A DNA stretch of 64,000 nucleotides from Siphlonurus alternatus (Eukaryota; Arthropoda; Insecta; Ephemeroptera; Siphlonuridae), in NCBI GenBank assembly GCA_949825025.1, contig OX463786.1, positions 16,019,309 through 16,083,308 on the forward strand, given 5' to 3'. The position numbers were made by a program, and so were the translations under genes. The notes under the pieces were generated by a model. It ran no database searches. It was not told the DNA's origin and saw only the letters and a program-made list of their open reading frames with translations. Below, in pieces: positions 13,528 to 37,580 of the stretch (position 1 is its first letter; every line of letters starts with the position of its first letter).

Positions 13528-13942
13528 GGTCGAGCGCCACGCTGATGTGCATTGACCGGTTCTCGTTAGATCACCGAAGTAGGCTACTTCGATCGAGCGT
13601 GCATGCATGGTTAGTACTTTTGGATGGGTGACCGTTTCAAGTAAAAAATACGCTGCTCCCTCCCTGGGGTAAATTCGTCTCGCTTATCACCCAGTGCAGT
13701 GATGCACTTGTGTGTGGTTCCCCAGGCTTTGGACATCGCTTTGGTCCATTGAGAAAAAGTATAATAGAGGTGTCGATCCGTCCTGACTGAGGTTTTCCAC
13801 GGTTACCTCAGTGCCTCAGTCTCACCTCAGCGAATGCTGGGATGCGTAACAGGCCATGGCATGCGCTCCCTACCTTATCCCTACCCATTACCCCGCCGCG
13901 AGCTGTAAGCTCTTAGGGGGGTATCCTTGTAAAAAAAAAAAA
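13528..13942 (+). mobile_element. 5S-rRNA-derived SINE (SINE3 type), copy 1
   Basis: The head resembles 5S rRNA: GGTTCTCGTTAGATCACCGA is followed by GGTTAGTACTT, a short insertion, then GGATGGGTGACCG, the 5S box C region. A body of about 250 bp ends with GAGCTGTAAGCTCTTAGGGG, GTATCCTTGT and a run of A's. A second copy lies at 31713-32122 with the same boundaries. Copy 1 carries small insertions such as extra GCATGCATG units and an interrupted box C, so it looks older. The SINE class is secure; activity is not shown. Confidence 0.85.
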
Positions 13943-14444
13943 GAAGCCTGTCTGGAAAAAATCAACGTTCAAAATATTCGCTCAAAAAGAAAATCCTAAA
14001 GATTGCAACGTAATAAAAATAAATATATATAAAAGAAAAATGAATATTTGCATACAATTATTTATTTATTATATAAATAAATACAATTTATTGATTGCTA
14101 TATTTGTTTTATTACATTAAAATTAAATATATTATATTGTAAACAAATTAACAAATTATGTTGGCTGCATTAAATCAGCATGGCGTCTGCGAAATAAAAA
14201 CAAACGATTTTCAACGTAAGTAAATTTATTTAATATTATTGATAATATGTAAATTTCTCTCGTGATTTATATTTGTATTTATAGATTTAATACTTCTTAA
14301 GCATATCAGAATGTTTTGAATGATTTTTTTCGTATATTTACATATTTATAAAGACAAGAAAGCCGGGTTGAGAAATTTGTGTCGTTTCGAACATTTCGAA
14401 CGATCTCCTTTGATAGATAAGATAAAAGATAAAAATTTAGTTTA

Positions 14445-16195
14445 TACTGCGGCAGTTGTGGTCACACCACTATGGCTCACAGTTTGTGTCCTGCTTGAGG
14501 TCTTGAGGTCACCAGCTCCTTGAACTTCTCAATCCTGTCCACGCCCACCTCCGCAGACCCCAGCAGATTCCACTTTCTCGCCGTCCTCCTGATAAAAGAA
14601 TACTTTCCCACATCATTGTTGCTTCCCTGATACTCGAGCTTCCATTCATGGTCCCTTCTCCCCAAATATCTTCCCCTGTCCACTTTTCTACTCATCTCCT
14701 CCCAACCCTTGGCATTCCTTGTAATTTTGTACATTGTTGTCAATCTAATTTGCCTCCTCCTTTCCTCCAGCGAGCTCCATCCCAGTTCTCCAATCATTTG
14801 TGTGACACTCTCCCTTTCCTTATGAATTTCCCTTCCGTCACTCACCAGTTTCCAGCTTCCCATTTTGCCAGTCACTCTTCTGGCCGCTCTTCTCTGTATC
14901 TTTTCCAGTTCCTTCTTTCCCTTCGTCCTATATGGGTCCCAAACGTTGCATCCATATTCTAACATTGGTCGGATAAGTGTTTTGTACGCTTTTTCCCTGA
15001 TTTCCCTCCCCGTTCCTTTCAAATTTCTCATTACAAACTCCAGATTTCTTCTTCCTTTATTTGTGATGTATGCAATTTGGTCATTCCAGTTAAGCTTACA
15101 TTGCATTACCACCCCTAAATATTTATATTTCTTTTCCTCTTTAAGTTCAGCTCCGTCCATTTTATATATCGCTGTGCTTCCTGCTCTTTTCCTACTAAAT
15201 TTGACTGTGCTACATTTATCAACATTAAGATGCATTTTATTTTCTTTTACCCATTTACCTACTATATTCAGATCCTCCTGAAGTATTTTCGTGTCGTCTT
15301 TGTCCTTAATTATTTTATATATAACACTATCATCTGCAAACAGTCTCATTTTTTATTTAATTCCTGTTCCAATATCTTCAATAAAAATAATGAACAAAAT
15401 AGGCCCCAGTACGCTGCCTTGCGGAACTCCTGACGTTACCTTTTCTTCCCCCGACATTGTTTCTCCTAACTTTACCCTCTGTACCCTGTCTGTCAGAAAA
15501 TCCTCAACATATTTAGCTAATTGTTCTTCCTGCAGTGCCGCTCTAACTTTCCTCATTAGTATGTCATGCGGTACCTTGTCGAAGGCTTTTTCAAAATCCA
15601 GAAAGATTGCATGTGTTTCCCCCCCACTGTCCAGGCATTCCTCAAGTTCCTGTGCTAGCCCTAGAATTTGTGTATCACATGAATACTTTTCTCGAAACCC
15701 ATGTTGTCGTGATCCAAAAAATCCGTTCCTCTCCAGTTTATACCTAATATATTTTACAACCATCTTTTCCATAACTTTTGAGACTACAGACGTAAGACTT
15801 ACTGGTCTGTAGTTTTTAACATTATTTTTTGCTCCTCCTTTATATATTGGTACCACCCATGCTTCTCTCCAACCATCTGGCATTTTACCACTATTTATGA
15901 TCTTTCTAAAAAGTAATGTTTGGTATTTGCAATGTTTATTTAAATTTAGTTTTAGAAAACTCGCTGTGATTCCATCAGGCCCTGGTGCTTTCCCCTTCGC
16001 CAGACTAAGTAAAGCTCTCCTAACGTCCTTGTATCTAACTCTGAATTTTTTATCCCTCCCTGATTCAATATTTCTACTGTCTCGATTTTCTCTATCTACT
16101 TCATCGTCTTTGACGTTTATCTTTGTCTGTGCGTTTATTGAGGTTTTTTTTAACGCATGGTCGCACGCAGAAGTATGAGATTTAACTAATGGCAA
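14445..16195 (-). mobile_element. 5'-truncated non-LTR retrotransposon (CR1/jockey-like) reverse transcriptase
   Basis: Reading 16195 to 14477 on the minus strand gives a reverse transcriptase of about 570 codons in one frame. The motifs in order are GKAPGPDGI, NYRPVSLTSVVSK, FLDFEKAFDKVPH, GVPQGSVLGP and the catalytic FADDS. A C-terminal block follows with YKYLGVV, MLEYGCNVWDPYR and RRAARRV. One TAA stop (just before KMRLFADDS) interrupts the frame; otherwise it is open. No endonuclease domain is present, so the copy is 5'-truncated in the manner typical of target-primed insertion. The 3' tail shares CCGC and flanking words with two other copies at about 32.76 and 38.76 kb. The exact clade was not determined. 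Confidence 0.85.
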
Positions 16196-16488
16196 GATGA
16201 AGTTATATTTTAATTTCCGTTACTGCATGGCGATTTCCAGCGTATGCCTATGGTATGCATTTTATGCATATACATACTGTATGCATACGAATCATACGAT
16301 CTACCGAAGGGAATTAAATTTAAAAAGTGTTTACAGGGTACTGTACTGTACTGTACACAACCTTTTGGGTGACGTCATATAAGACGCTTGGCTTCAAGGT
16401 ATGACTGATAGAAGAAGCAGCATTGACTGACCTTCACTTCCCAAACACAATAATCATGATTGCCGATATGATATATGCACTTCACTGT

Positions 16489-16514
16489 TAAAGTTACGTC
16501 CGGACGTAACTTTA
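16489..16514. repeat. Perfect 26-bp palindrome
   Basis: TAAAGTTACGTCC is followed directly by its exact reverse complement with no spacer. It lies about 465 bp upstream of the DDX41 start codon. Confidence 0.9.
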
Positions 16515-16545
16515 GCCACGTCCATATATGCATAAACAACCAGAC

Positions 16546-16603
16546 ACTTTTTAAACCCCCGTCGGTACGGGTTTGGTATCGTACCGACGGGGGTTTAAAA
16601 AGT
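16546..16603. repeat. Perfect 24-bp stem, 10-nt loop hairpin
   Basis: ACTTTTTAAACCCCC plus GTCGGTACG is followed after a 10-nt loop by its exact complement. It sits 32 bp after the 26-bp palindrome. The perfection of both arms suggests a recent origin or selection. Confidence 0.9.
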
Positions 16604-16978
16604 AGAATAGGACTGGGCGGACTGAATAGAAAGAGGCCATGAAGTCTGTTATGGCATTTGACATCATATAGGCCTTGAAGGCAGCAGAGCTAGAGGCCAC
16701 CAAGAAGGGATAAGCCTGAGGTCACGACGTCACATATTATAGGCTCCATTCCATGGGTTAAAAAGTGGAGAGGCCATCATTCAGTAATTGCTGATGCTAA
16801 ACCATCTTGTCATTCTTGTCCGAGTCTGTCATCCACTGTATCCTGGATTTTATATGCATGGGCCCACGAGTGACACTGCCATGACACACCATGATATGCA
16901 TAAATCTTTTTGATTCCAGAATGCAGCTCTAACAGGTCACATTTTTTTAACAAAAAATTGTTTGAAACAAATACAACA

Positions 16979-30108
<13,130 letters not shown>

Positions 30109-30293
30109 TAGGATCTTCCGGATATCCATCAATATTGGTATGATCCAACATTGTTAAAAAATCTAGCAATATTGAGTATTTTGTAATTATCTTCTGGCAT
30201 TGATCTGCTTATAGAATCAAAACATGGCACGATGGTTTTAAAATTTAAGGTAAATTGAGCTGTAAATTATGTGTGCATTTATACAGATAATTT

Positions 30294-30299
30294 AATAAA
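30294..30299 (+). terminator. Probable DDX41 polyadenylation signal
   Basis: This is the first AATAAA downstream of the DDX41 stop codon, about 185 bp into the 3' UTR. Confidence 0.5.
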
Positions 30300-31037
30300 G
30301 TTTCAAAACAACTTGGCAGGTTTGGCGTGTATTGATATTGACAAAATAGGTTGTAAATGTGATCATTGAACAATAAGGTTTTATTAATTTTTTAATTGAA
30401 TTGCTGAGAAAAGTTGAATTGTTCCTTTTTAAAAAAAATATTTCTGTTCCAGTAATTTTTTTTTTGTTGGTTTAATAGATTGCAATAAGATTAAGTGGTT
30501 ATAAATGTTTATAATGACTTTAGTCTATCAAATTAAATTAGATCGGATATTTATATGGCAAATATTTCAACCAAAAATTGTTGGGACCTTTCTTAGATTT
30601 TATAGCTATATATCTGCATTTTTATTAAATTTTAAGTTGGTACTCATTGACCCTCTGGTAAAACGTGCTACCCCCATGTAAAAACAAACAGCCTCCTATT
30701 GCCAGCAAGCAAAAGATTCTGTAAAATTTAATATTATTTTAAAAAATTGTACATATATATTATAGGTTTACTGAATTTATTGTATCTTAGAGTTTTATAA
30801 TAAATTATTTTAATTAAGATGTAAGTTTCTTTTTTTACTTTTCTTGTACTTACTTTCATTCATCATTTTCTAACTTTTTGAGCATTTAATAACAGTGCTC
30901 CGACCATTTAATTGCTTGTGGGTATACTTCTCAGAGAGTTTTAATGAACTGTAAAAAGGCAACAAATTTAAGACGTACCCCTTATATAATTCATTGCTTT
31001 TTATTATTATTGCAAAGCCCTGCACTTCTTGTGAGCA

Positions 31038-31098
<61 letters not shown>

Positions 31099-31712
31099 CT
31101 TATTTTTACCATCATTTTAAAAGTGATTCGTGGTTGACATATTTATAATAGAAGCTTCAAGTGATGCGCTCTCGCTGCACAACTGTTTGTCTCTAAGGTC
31201 CATCTTGCACTTGAAAATGAAGCAAAGTGTTTTTTTAACTTTTGTCGGTTATAATAAATCAAGTAAAAAATCTAAATCTTGAATTATCTACTGTATTTTT
31301 CAGTTTGGACCAAAGTTCCGTAAAGGAATTTTCCCTGAAAAATCTTATTCTTATATAGTGAAAAAACGAATTCACGTTTTTATTTACATAGTTTTGATAT
31401 AGCGGGTGGGAACACCGAAAAATCAGCTAGCTGACTTGAAGCCTAGCTCTATTTATATTATGGCACGTACATTGTCTTTTTACTAACTGAAGAAAGCTCA
31501 AAATAATTTTGTTTTAAGGGTAAAAGCGGCTGACTTATATGCAGAGATAACTCTACATGCATGCAAGTTCATAGATAAAATATAAATAAAATGCGTAATT
31601 TAATTTCTACTCAACTTTTAGTACATCCTAGCGGCTGTACATTCAGAGCGTTCAGAGAGAGCTAATCTTATAATATATTTTATATATTTAATAATATATT
31701 ATTATATTATTA
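30300..31712. other. AT-rich intergenic stretch
   Basis: No gene is seen. A TA microsatellite of about 55 bp occupies roughly 31,038-31,094. Confidence 0.5.
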
Positions 31713-32122
31713 GGTCGAGCGTGGCGCAGTGCATTGACCGGTTCTCGTTAGATCACCGAAGTCGGGCTACGTCGAGCGTGGTTAGTACTTGGATGGGTGA
31801 CCGTTTCAAGTAAAAAATACGCTGCTCCCTCCCTGGGGTAAATTCGTCTCGCTTTCCACCCAGTGCAGTGATGCACTTGTGTGTGGTTCCCCAGGCTTTG
31901 GACATCGCTTTGGTCCATTGAGAAAAAGTAGAGGTGTCCGTCCTGACTGAGGTTTTCCACGGTTCCCTCAGTCTCACCTCAGCGAATGCTGCATGGGACG
32001 CGTAAGCATGCAGGCCGTGGCCATTATCCGTTCCCTACCTTATCCCTACCCAGTACCCCGCCGCGACGCCGCGAGCTGTAAGCTCTTAGGGGTGTATCCT
32101 TAATTGTAAAAAAAAAAAAAAA
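31713..32122 (+). mobile_element. 5S-rRNA-derived SINE (SINE3 type), copy 2
   Basis: This is the better-preserved copy. GGTTCTCGTTAGATCACCGA, then GAAGTCGGGCTACGTCGAG and an uninterrupted TTAGTACTTGGATGGGTGAC match the 5S rRNA internal promoter region. The body carries CCTGACTGAGGTTTTCC and GAATGCTG blocks and the tail GAGCTGTAAGCTCTTAGGGG. It ends in about 15 A's. Confidence 0.9.
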
Positions 32123-32759
32123 TTGTATATAAGAAAATTGGTGCACAATTTTTTTATTGTCAAATTGTTTGTGGCTGTTCTCTATTTTTTGTGTTATTTT
32201 AGCAGAGTTCCTGCAGGTATTTTATGTATAAATTATTTATGCAGGTATTTTAGGAAATGGAAACTTTTTATTTTTAAAAAAAAATCCATTTATCGCGCGC
32301 CTTTGACAACAGCTGTTTTTAAGAATTCTAAAAATTCATGATGGCGTCTTTTGGCATCGTACGCGACACGTGTAAAATTAAATTGATGCATTTGTAAAAT
32401 ACGCCGTTTCCACAAAGTTTTGCAGCATTTAAAGCTTGTTATACTATAAAATAATATCTGTTCAACATATTCAAAGTTTAAATCTTTAATCAAGATATTT
32501 GGATAGCTCATAAATCAAACTTTTATATGGCACCTGTTGCTCGCGGCAAGGTGCTGCATTTTTTGTGAAGCCATCTCTCTGGTCGTTGGATGGTCGTTTG
32601 GCTTCGCGCGCCTGCCTATCTTCACTAATCAGAACATTTGAGAAGATACAATAGTAAGTATTCGACTTAGTGGCTGATAAAGTCGCTTAAATTAGGTATG
32701 CATATGTATGTATAATTATGAAATCGGTTCCTAGTTATTTTATAATAATAATAATAAAA

Positions 32760-33450
32760 TTAACGCGGCAAATGTGGCTACGCCACGGTGGCTCGCGAAG
32801 GGTTTGCTTGTCTCAAAACCCTCTTACACAACTCATAACTCTCCGCTTCAACAACTTCTGCCTTCAGCAAATTCCACTCTCTTACAGTCCTGTTAATGAA
32901 GGAATATTTTCCCACATCACTTCTACTGCCGACAAAATCCAACTTCCAACTGTGATCACTCCTTCCAATGTAAACACCTCTCTTAATACGAGAGCTCAAC
33001 TCCCTCCAACCCTCACTATTTCTTGTTATTTTATACATAACACCAAGTCTACAATTTCTCCTTCTCTCCTCCAGCAACTCCCACCCTAACTTATCAATCA
33101 TCGCAGTTACACTCTCAAACTCTTTTCTGACCTCCTTTCCATCTCCCACCAACTTCCATCTTCCCATACGCCCCATAACTCTCCTCGCTGCTCTTCTCTG
33201 CACCTTCTCCAACTCCTTCACCCCAACATTCCTGTATGGATCCCAAACACTGCATCCATACTCAAGCATCGGTCTCACCATGGCTCTATAAGCGCTATCT
33301 CTCACGAACATACTAGCTCCCTTCAGATTTCTCATAACAAACCCCAAGAACTTTCTACTCTTAGAAGTAACATACTTAATATGTTCATTCCACATCAATT
33401 TTCTGTGCAACACCACACCCAAATACTTGTACTTCTCAACTTCTTTCAAC
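32760..33450 (-). mobile_element. Non-LTR retrotransposon 3' fragment (B)
   Basis: The minus-strand frame carries KYKYLGVVLHRKL, MLEYGCSVWDPYR, RRAARRVMG and a tail ending ATVA, the same C-terminal domain as the 14.4-16.2 kb element. The 3' end is CCGCGTTAA followed by TTA units, a typical simple-repeat tail. It is severely 5'-truncated and lacks the reverse transcriptase core. Confidence 0.8.
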
Positions 33451-33730
33451 ATTGTTATCAGTCTACTTTGCTTCCTCCTTTCCTCTAAATCCTCCCATCC
33501 CAGTTGCTCTATCATTTTGGTCACACTCTCTCTTCCCCTATAAATTTTGCTTTTATCACAGGTAAAGCTCCAGTTCCCCTTTTCTAGAACCCTTCTTGCT
33601 GCTCGTCTTTGGATCTTTTCCATCTCTTTCCTTTTGCTCTATACGGGTCCCACGCATTACATCCATATTCCATTATTGGTCTAATCAGAGACTTGTATGC
33701 TTTTTCTCTTACTGTCCTATGCATACCTAT
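33451..33730 (-). mobile_element. Second non-LTR retrotransposon fragment (A), fused in frame to fragment B
   Basis: The minus-strand peptide includes CNAWDPYR-like words, MEKIQRRAARRVLEKG and LEERRKQSRLITML. It then runs without a stop into EVEKYKYLGVV of fragment B. The same domain therefore appears twice in succession. This fragment lacks its own 3' tail. Confidence 0.7.
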
Positions 33731-33764
33731 TTCGTTGAGACGGGGGATTTAAATATTTTTTTCA

Positions 33765-34345
33765 CTAGTACAGTGCACAGCCCAGTTTTGGATTTTAGCC
33801 CTGTTTTGGTTCCGACCTGCTTTTAGGCTACTTATAGGCAAAAAAATTAAAAAAAGAAAATTGTAACTGATTAACCAAACCCTCCCTCCCATGAAAATAA
33901 CAACTGCACTACCTTGATAATTTTTTTACTGGTTCAAAAAAAAATCAAAAACGAATAAAAACTGGGTTTTTAACTAACAATTTGTTTTTATTTTTTCTTA
34001 ACCGTAGTACTGTAAAAGAAATATCACGGTATTGCAGTTGTTATATTTATGAAAAGGCTGATATGGTTAATGGGTTACAATTTCATTTTTTTACTTTTTT
34101 GGCTATAAGGAGTCCAAAAGCAGGCCTGGACCAAAACCGGAACATTTTTTTTTTCGTGTCCCTCCACACAATTTTTTTTTTTTTTTACTCACAGAGACGC
34201 TCTGATATGGAACTGAAATTATGATAAACTCAATTGCTACATTCTATTGAATAACATGTTAATAATTTTTACAAAATTTTAAGAACCCTAAATATGGCAG
34301 ATAAAAATTGTTAAAAGTGAAAAATGTCTTAAGGGGGTCCGTTAC
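33765..34345 (-). repeat. Dispersed repeat R1, copy 2 (inverted relative to copy 1)
   Basis: The stretch from CACAGCCCAGTTTTGGATT to TCTTAAGGGGGTCCG is the reverse complement of 9190-9700 with many substitutions. It contains a second internal repeat of the GGCTATAAGGAG block near 34,100. Confidence 0.6.
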
Positions 34346-34834
34346 CGGGCTATGTGTTGTACCGGTTGTATACAGTATGATACTATGTACTGTACTGTAC
34401 AGTATGCATATGCATATTACAGTGAACTAAAAAAAAAAGACCCGGTTTGGAAGGGACTCGCAAAAGTCGGGTCCACGAAGAACCAATTAGATTTTCAGTC
34501 ACTTCATTGTGGCCAGTACGCATAGTACGCATACCCAACAACAGGGTTCAGTTGGAGCAAAAAAAAAAAAAAAAATGTGGATGGGGCACTGAGCAGTCAC
34601 TGAAGACTTCTGTTATCATACAAGCTCACGAGCCGCCATTGCAGCCACTTATGTTTCAGATTGTTATAGATACAGATAAATACGGGTATGCAAACACACT
34701 AAAATGCAGTGTATGTGGTAATGTTAAGATACCATGGGATTGGAAATAGTATTTACATGATTCATTACAATTTAAGTTCAACATTTGTGTTTTAACTTAT
34801 CCACAACCTTGATTTGTCCACAGTGCGTAACGAA

Positions 34835-35860
34835 ATGGATTCTGTCAACGGACTGCTGCACCGAGCTCTGAGTCTCCAGGTGGCTGCCGTCTCCCCCCTT
34901 CACAGGGAAGACTGTCGCGGTATGGAGCTAGACATCACGAGGATGCGGTCGCTGCTGCTTCAATACCCGGAACTTCTTGAGTGCCGCAACCGTAACAAAG
35001 AACCGCCTCTCATCTCTGCCATAGAACAGGGCCACGAGACGTGTGTCAAGTTCCTGTTAGAAAACGGAGCTGACGTAGAAAACAAGAGCTCTCATTTGAA
35101 ACTTAATGCCTTGTCAACTGCATTGTTAACCATTGATTGTAATGATACTAAGAGAAACATTGTTAACTTACTACTTCGTTATGGAAGTAATCCTGATTGT
35201 ACTATGAATTTAAATAATCAGTTAATGCCTTTGTTCAGTTTCTTAGTAATAAGAAATCTAGTTGAATATGTTGAAATTTTCTTAAAATCTGGAGTAAATC
35301 CAAATACATTATGTAACTTACAAAATGGTACAATGACTTGCTTACAACTTGCTGTAATTAATGATCGTCATACTATTGTAGATCTGTTAATACATCATGG
35401 AGCAGATACAGAAATTAATAATTATCCTACATATGATAATGGACTTAACTTAATTCAAACTGCTATCAAATGTGGTAGCGTAACTTCATTAATTTGCTTA
35501 CTTAGTAATGGTGTAAGTTTAAAACTACCAGTTAACGTAGCTTATGAAGATACTCACAAAATTCTTGTGGTTACAAGTCGTAGTAGCTTTCAAACAAAGT
35601 CCATGATGGTTGAAATTTTGTACAAGTTTGGTTACAATTTTTCTGAGATTCGTTACGAGCTTTTGAAAGAAATTGCATACACTCGTGAGGAGATTCTTCT
35701 TCATCGACAGATGGAAACAAAGGCTAAGAACTGTCTTAGTCTCATGGACCTCAGTCGACTGTCCATTCTGAAAGCTGTAGGTCAAGGTTACATCAAACAC
35801 ACTGACTCTCTGGGAATGCCCACAACTCTCTGCAATTTCCTCAAGTTCTCGGACTTGTAA
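34835..35860 (+). CDS. Ankyrin-repeat protein with SOCS-box-like C-terminus (ASB-like)
   Basis: A single open coding exon of 341 residues is preceded by a good acceptor (TTTGTCCACAG at 34813-34823), so the gene probably has a 5' UTR intron. I chose the ATG at 34835 because it is the first ATG after that acceptor. Ankyrin-type repeats are visible near residues 56-82 (ISAIEQGHETCVKFLLENGA), 91-121, 128-155, 165-190 (LQLAVINDRHTIVDLLIHHG) and 200-225. The C-terminus, SLMDLSRLSILKAVGQGYI then LPTTLCNFLKF-like spacing, resembles a SOCS box. In ASB proteins this recruits Elongin B/C and Cullin 5 to make a ubiquitin ligase with ankyrin-bound substrates. The particular ASB paralogue and substrate cannot be told. 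Codon composition shifts sharply inside the gene: GC-rich until about 35,085, then AT-rich. Confidence 0.75.
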   Translation: MDSVNGLLHRALSLQVAAVSPLHREDCRGMELDITRMRSLLLQYPELLECRNRNKEPPLISAIEQGHETCVKFLLENGADVENKSSHLKLNALSTALLTIDCNDTKRNIVNLLLRYGSNPDCTMNLNNQLMPLFSFLVIRNLVEYVEIFLKSGVNPNTLCNLQNGTMTCLQLAVINDRHTIVDLLIHHGADTEINNYPTYDNGLNLIQTAIKCGSVTSLICLLSNGVSLKLPVNVAYEDTHKILVVTSRSSFQTKSMMVEILYKFGYNFSEIRYELLKEIAYTREEILLHRQMETKAKNCLSLMDLSRLSILKAVGQGYIKHTDSLGMPTTLCNFLKFSDL

Positions 35861-35929
35861 AGTCTGGTATGTAGTAGCTAGCTTTAATTTACTAAAATCA
35901 TAGGCTAATGAAAATATGTTAACAACTTC

Positions 35930-36048
35930 GTCACCTCAGAATATAAACCATGAGGTTTTGTTGCTGTTATAGACCTTATGCTTCATGTACATAAGATCTA
36001 TAATTGCATCAAAACTTTGTGGCTTGTACTACACATATTCTGAGGCGA
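35930..36048. repeat. Foldback with GTCGCCTCAGAAT-type ends, copy 1
   Basis: The left end GTCACCTCAGAATAT and right end ATATTCTGAGGCGAC are inverted repeats. It shares its termini with the element at 49739-49869. It lies just 3' of the ankyrin gene stop codon and may be in its 3' UTR. Confidence 0.6.
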
Positions 36049-36530
36049 CAAATTGCTGTTGAATTCTATTAACATATTTTCATGCATTAATTTTCAAACC
36101 TTTTTTATGTTTTTTTTTTTTTTTTTTTTTTTTTTTTCAATTTAGCAATTTAAAGGTTTAAACTTTTGAAATTGGTTAAATTCTAATACATTTTCAGCTA
36201 CATTGGCTGTCAAATTCAACTTTGTTTTGTTGTGGGTGATCACTTACCTCGGCTTGTGTTGTGCCCTTTAATACAAACTGCCTAATGACTGAAGACATCA
36301 TAAAAATGAAAAATAGTTAAATGTGAAGAATCTCGTATTTCCCCTGTAATATTTTTGTTCCCGTCATTTACATTTAACTACAACTTTGCATTCCAGTGAT
36401 TAATCTTACATTATGTGTGTGCCTCAATAATTGTTAACCATTTCAAAATCCAAGTTCCTATAATTCAGCTAGAACTCCACTTGTCATATTCATTGTGTAA
36501 TGTTATCATTTAATAGCAGCTCAAGGTATT

Positions 36531-36737
36531 TTGTCCCTCGTACGGAATAATGAGCTATCTGCTTACCATGATTTCGTTGCAATAATGAGCTATCTGCTGT
36601 ATCAAGTGAGCGCAATTATGTGCTTTATATTATAAAGATTTATAGCTCATAATTGCGTTGACCTGAAATAGCAGATAGCTCATTATTGTAACAAAATCAT
36701 GGTAGGCAGATAGCTCATTATTCCGGACAAGGGACAA
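36531..36737. repeat. Foldback with doubled AATGAGCTATCTGC units
   Basis: The ends TTGTCCCTCGTACGG and CCGGACAAGGGACAA are inverted repeats. The 16-mer ATAATGAGCTATCTGC occurs twice on the left arm, and its complement occurs twice on the right arm. Confidence 0.75.
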
Positions 36738-37185
36738 TTTAATAATGAATTTTTATTTCCGCTTATTTTCTAGTTGTTTTAAAAACATCACTTACATAAT
36801 ATAAAGAATGCACTTTAGTCAACACTTGCAATAAAAATATAAATTCTGGATCTCTTTTGTCATAGTAATTTTAATATGTGAAGAAATTAAATTTTCTTAT
36901 AATTGTGATTAAACAATATTTTGTTGTCATAAATACTGAAAGGCAACTGATTTTAAAATATTTTGTGCATGAACAGAATTAATTTTTTTTTTCCAGTTTG
37001 AATTTTACGTTAGAATTCATCTTGCATCAATTAACAAATTAACTTCCTTATGATGCTGTGTTTGTTCATTCTACAGACTCATTATTTTTTTACGATATAT
37101 GTGTTAAATCTACATAATTATTTTGCGTTATGGACTTATGGTTACTATTTTTGAATAGTAGAATATGTATATTATTTGTTCTTAA

Positions 37186-37576
37186 GGTAGGGATAACGGC
37201 GGTCAGCTGTTCGACTTAGGTCCCTTTGATTAACTTGTAAACCTTAGCAAATTCACAAAAGTTCTGAAATTTTTTCGAGAGGCAGATATTTGTGCCTTAA
37301 AGTCATAGAAAAAGTTTCTAAACAATTTAACGAGCCGATTTTCTTAAATTAAATTTTTAGTTTGTCTCTCCATGGGAAAGTCCTATGCTAAAAATTAAAA
37401 AAAAAATAAATAAATAAAAAAAATCGGCTCGTTAAATTGTTTTGAAATTTTTTCTAAGGCTTTTAGGCATTGATATTTGCCTCTCAAAAAAATTTCTGAA
37501 TTTTTGTGAATTTGCTAAGGCTAACATGTTAATCAAAGGGACCTACGTCAAACAGCTGACCACCGTTATCTCTACC
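37186..37576. mobile_element. TTAA-flanked foldback (subfamily b), solo copy
   Basis: The ends GGTAGGGATAACGGCGGTCA and CCACCGTTATCTCTACC are inverted repeats with TTAA on both sides (37182-37185 and 37577-37580). It is closely related to 17801-18190, but here it is not inside an F1 element. Confidence 0.8.
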
Positions 37577-37580
37577 TTAA

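Larger units (their letters stand above)
16370..16978 (+). promoter_or_regulatory. Region upstream of DDX41 with CRE-like sites
   Basis: The sequence immediately 5' of the DDX41 start has no ORF. It contains a perfect TGACGTCA palindrome at 16370-16377 and a CGACGTCA variant near 16725. Such sites bind CREB/ATF factors in animals. That they drive DDX41 is inference, because no TATA box or start site can be fixed from sequence. Confidence 0.35.

Noticed and set aside
34447..34749. 100-codon ORF before the ankyrin gene
   Set aside because: It spans a poly-A run and lacks any domain; it might include a 5' UTR exon of the ankyrin gene, but no donor site is clear enough.
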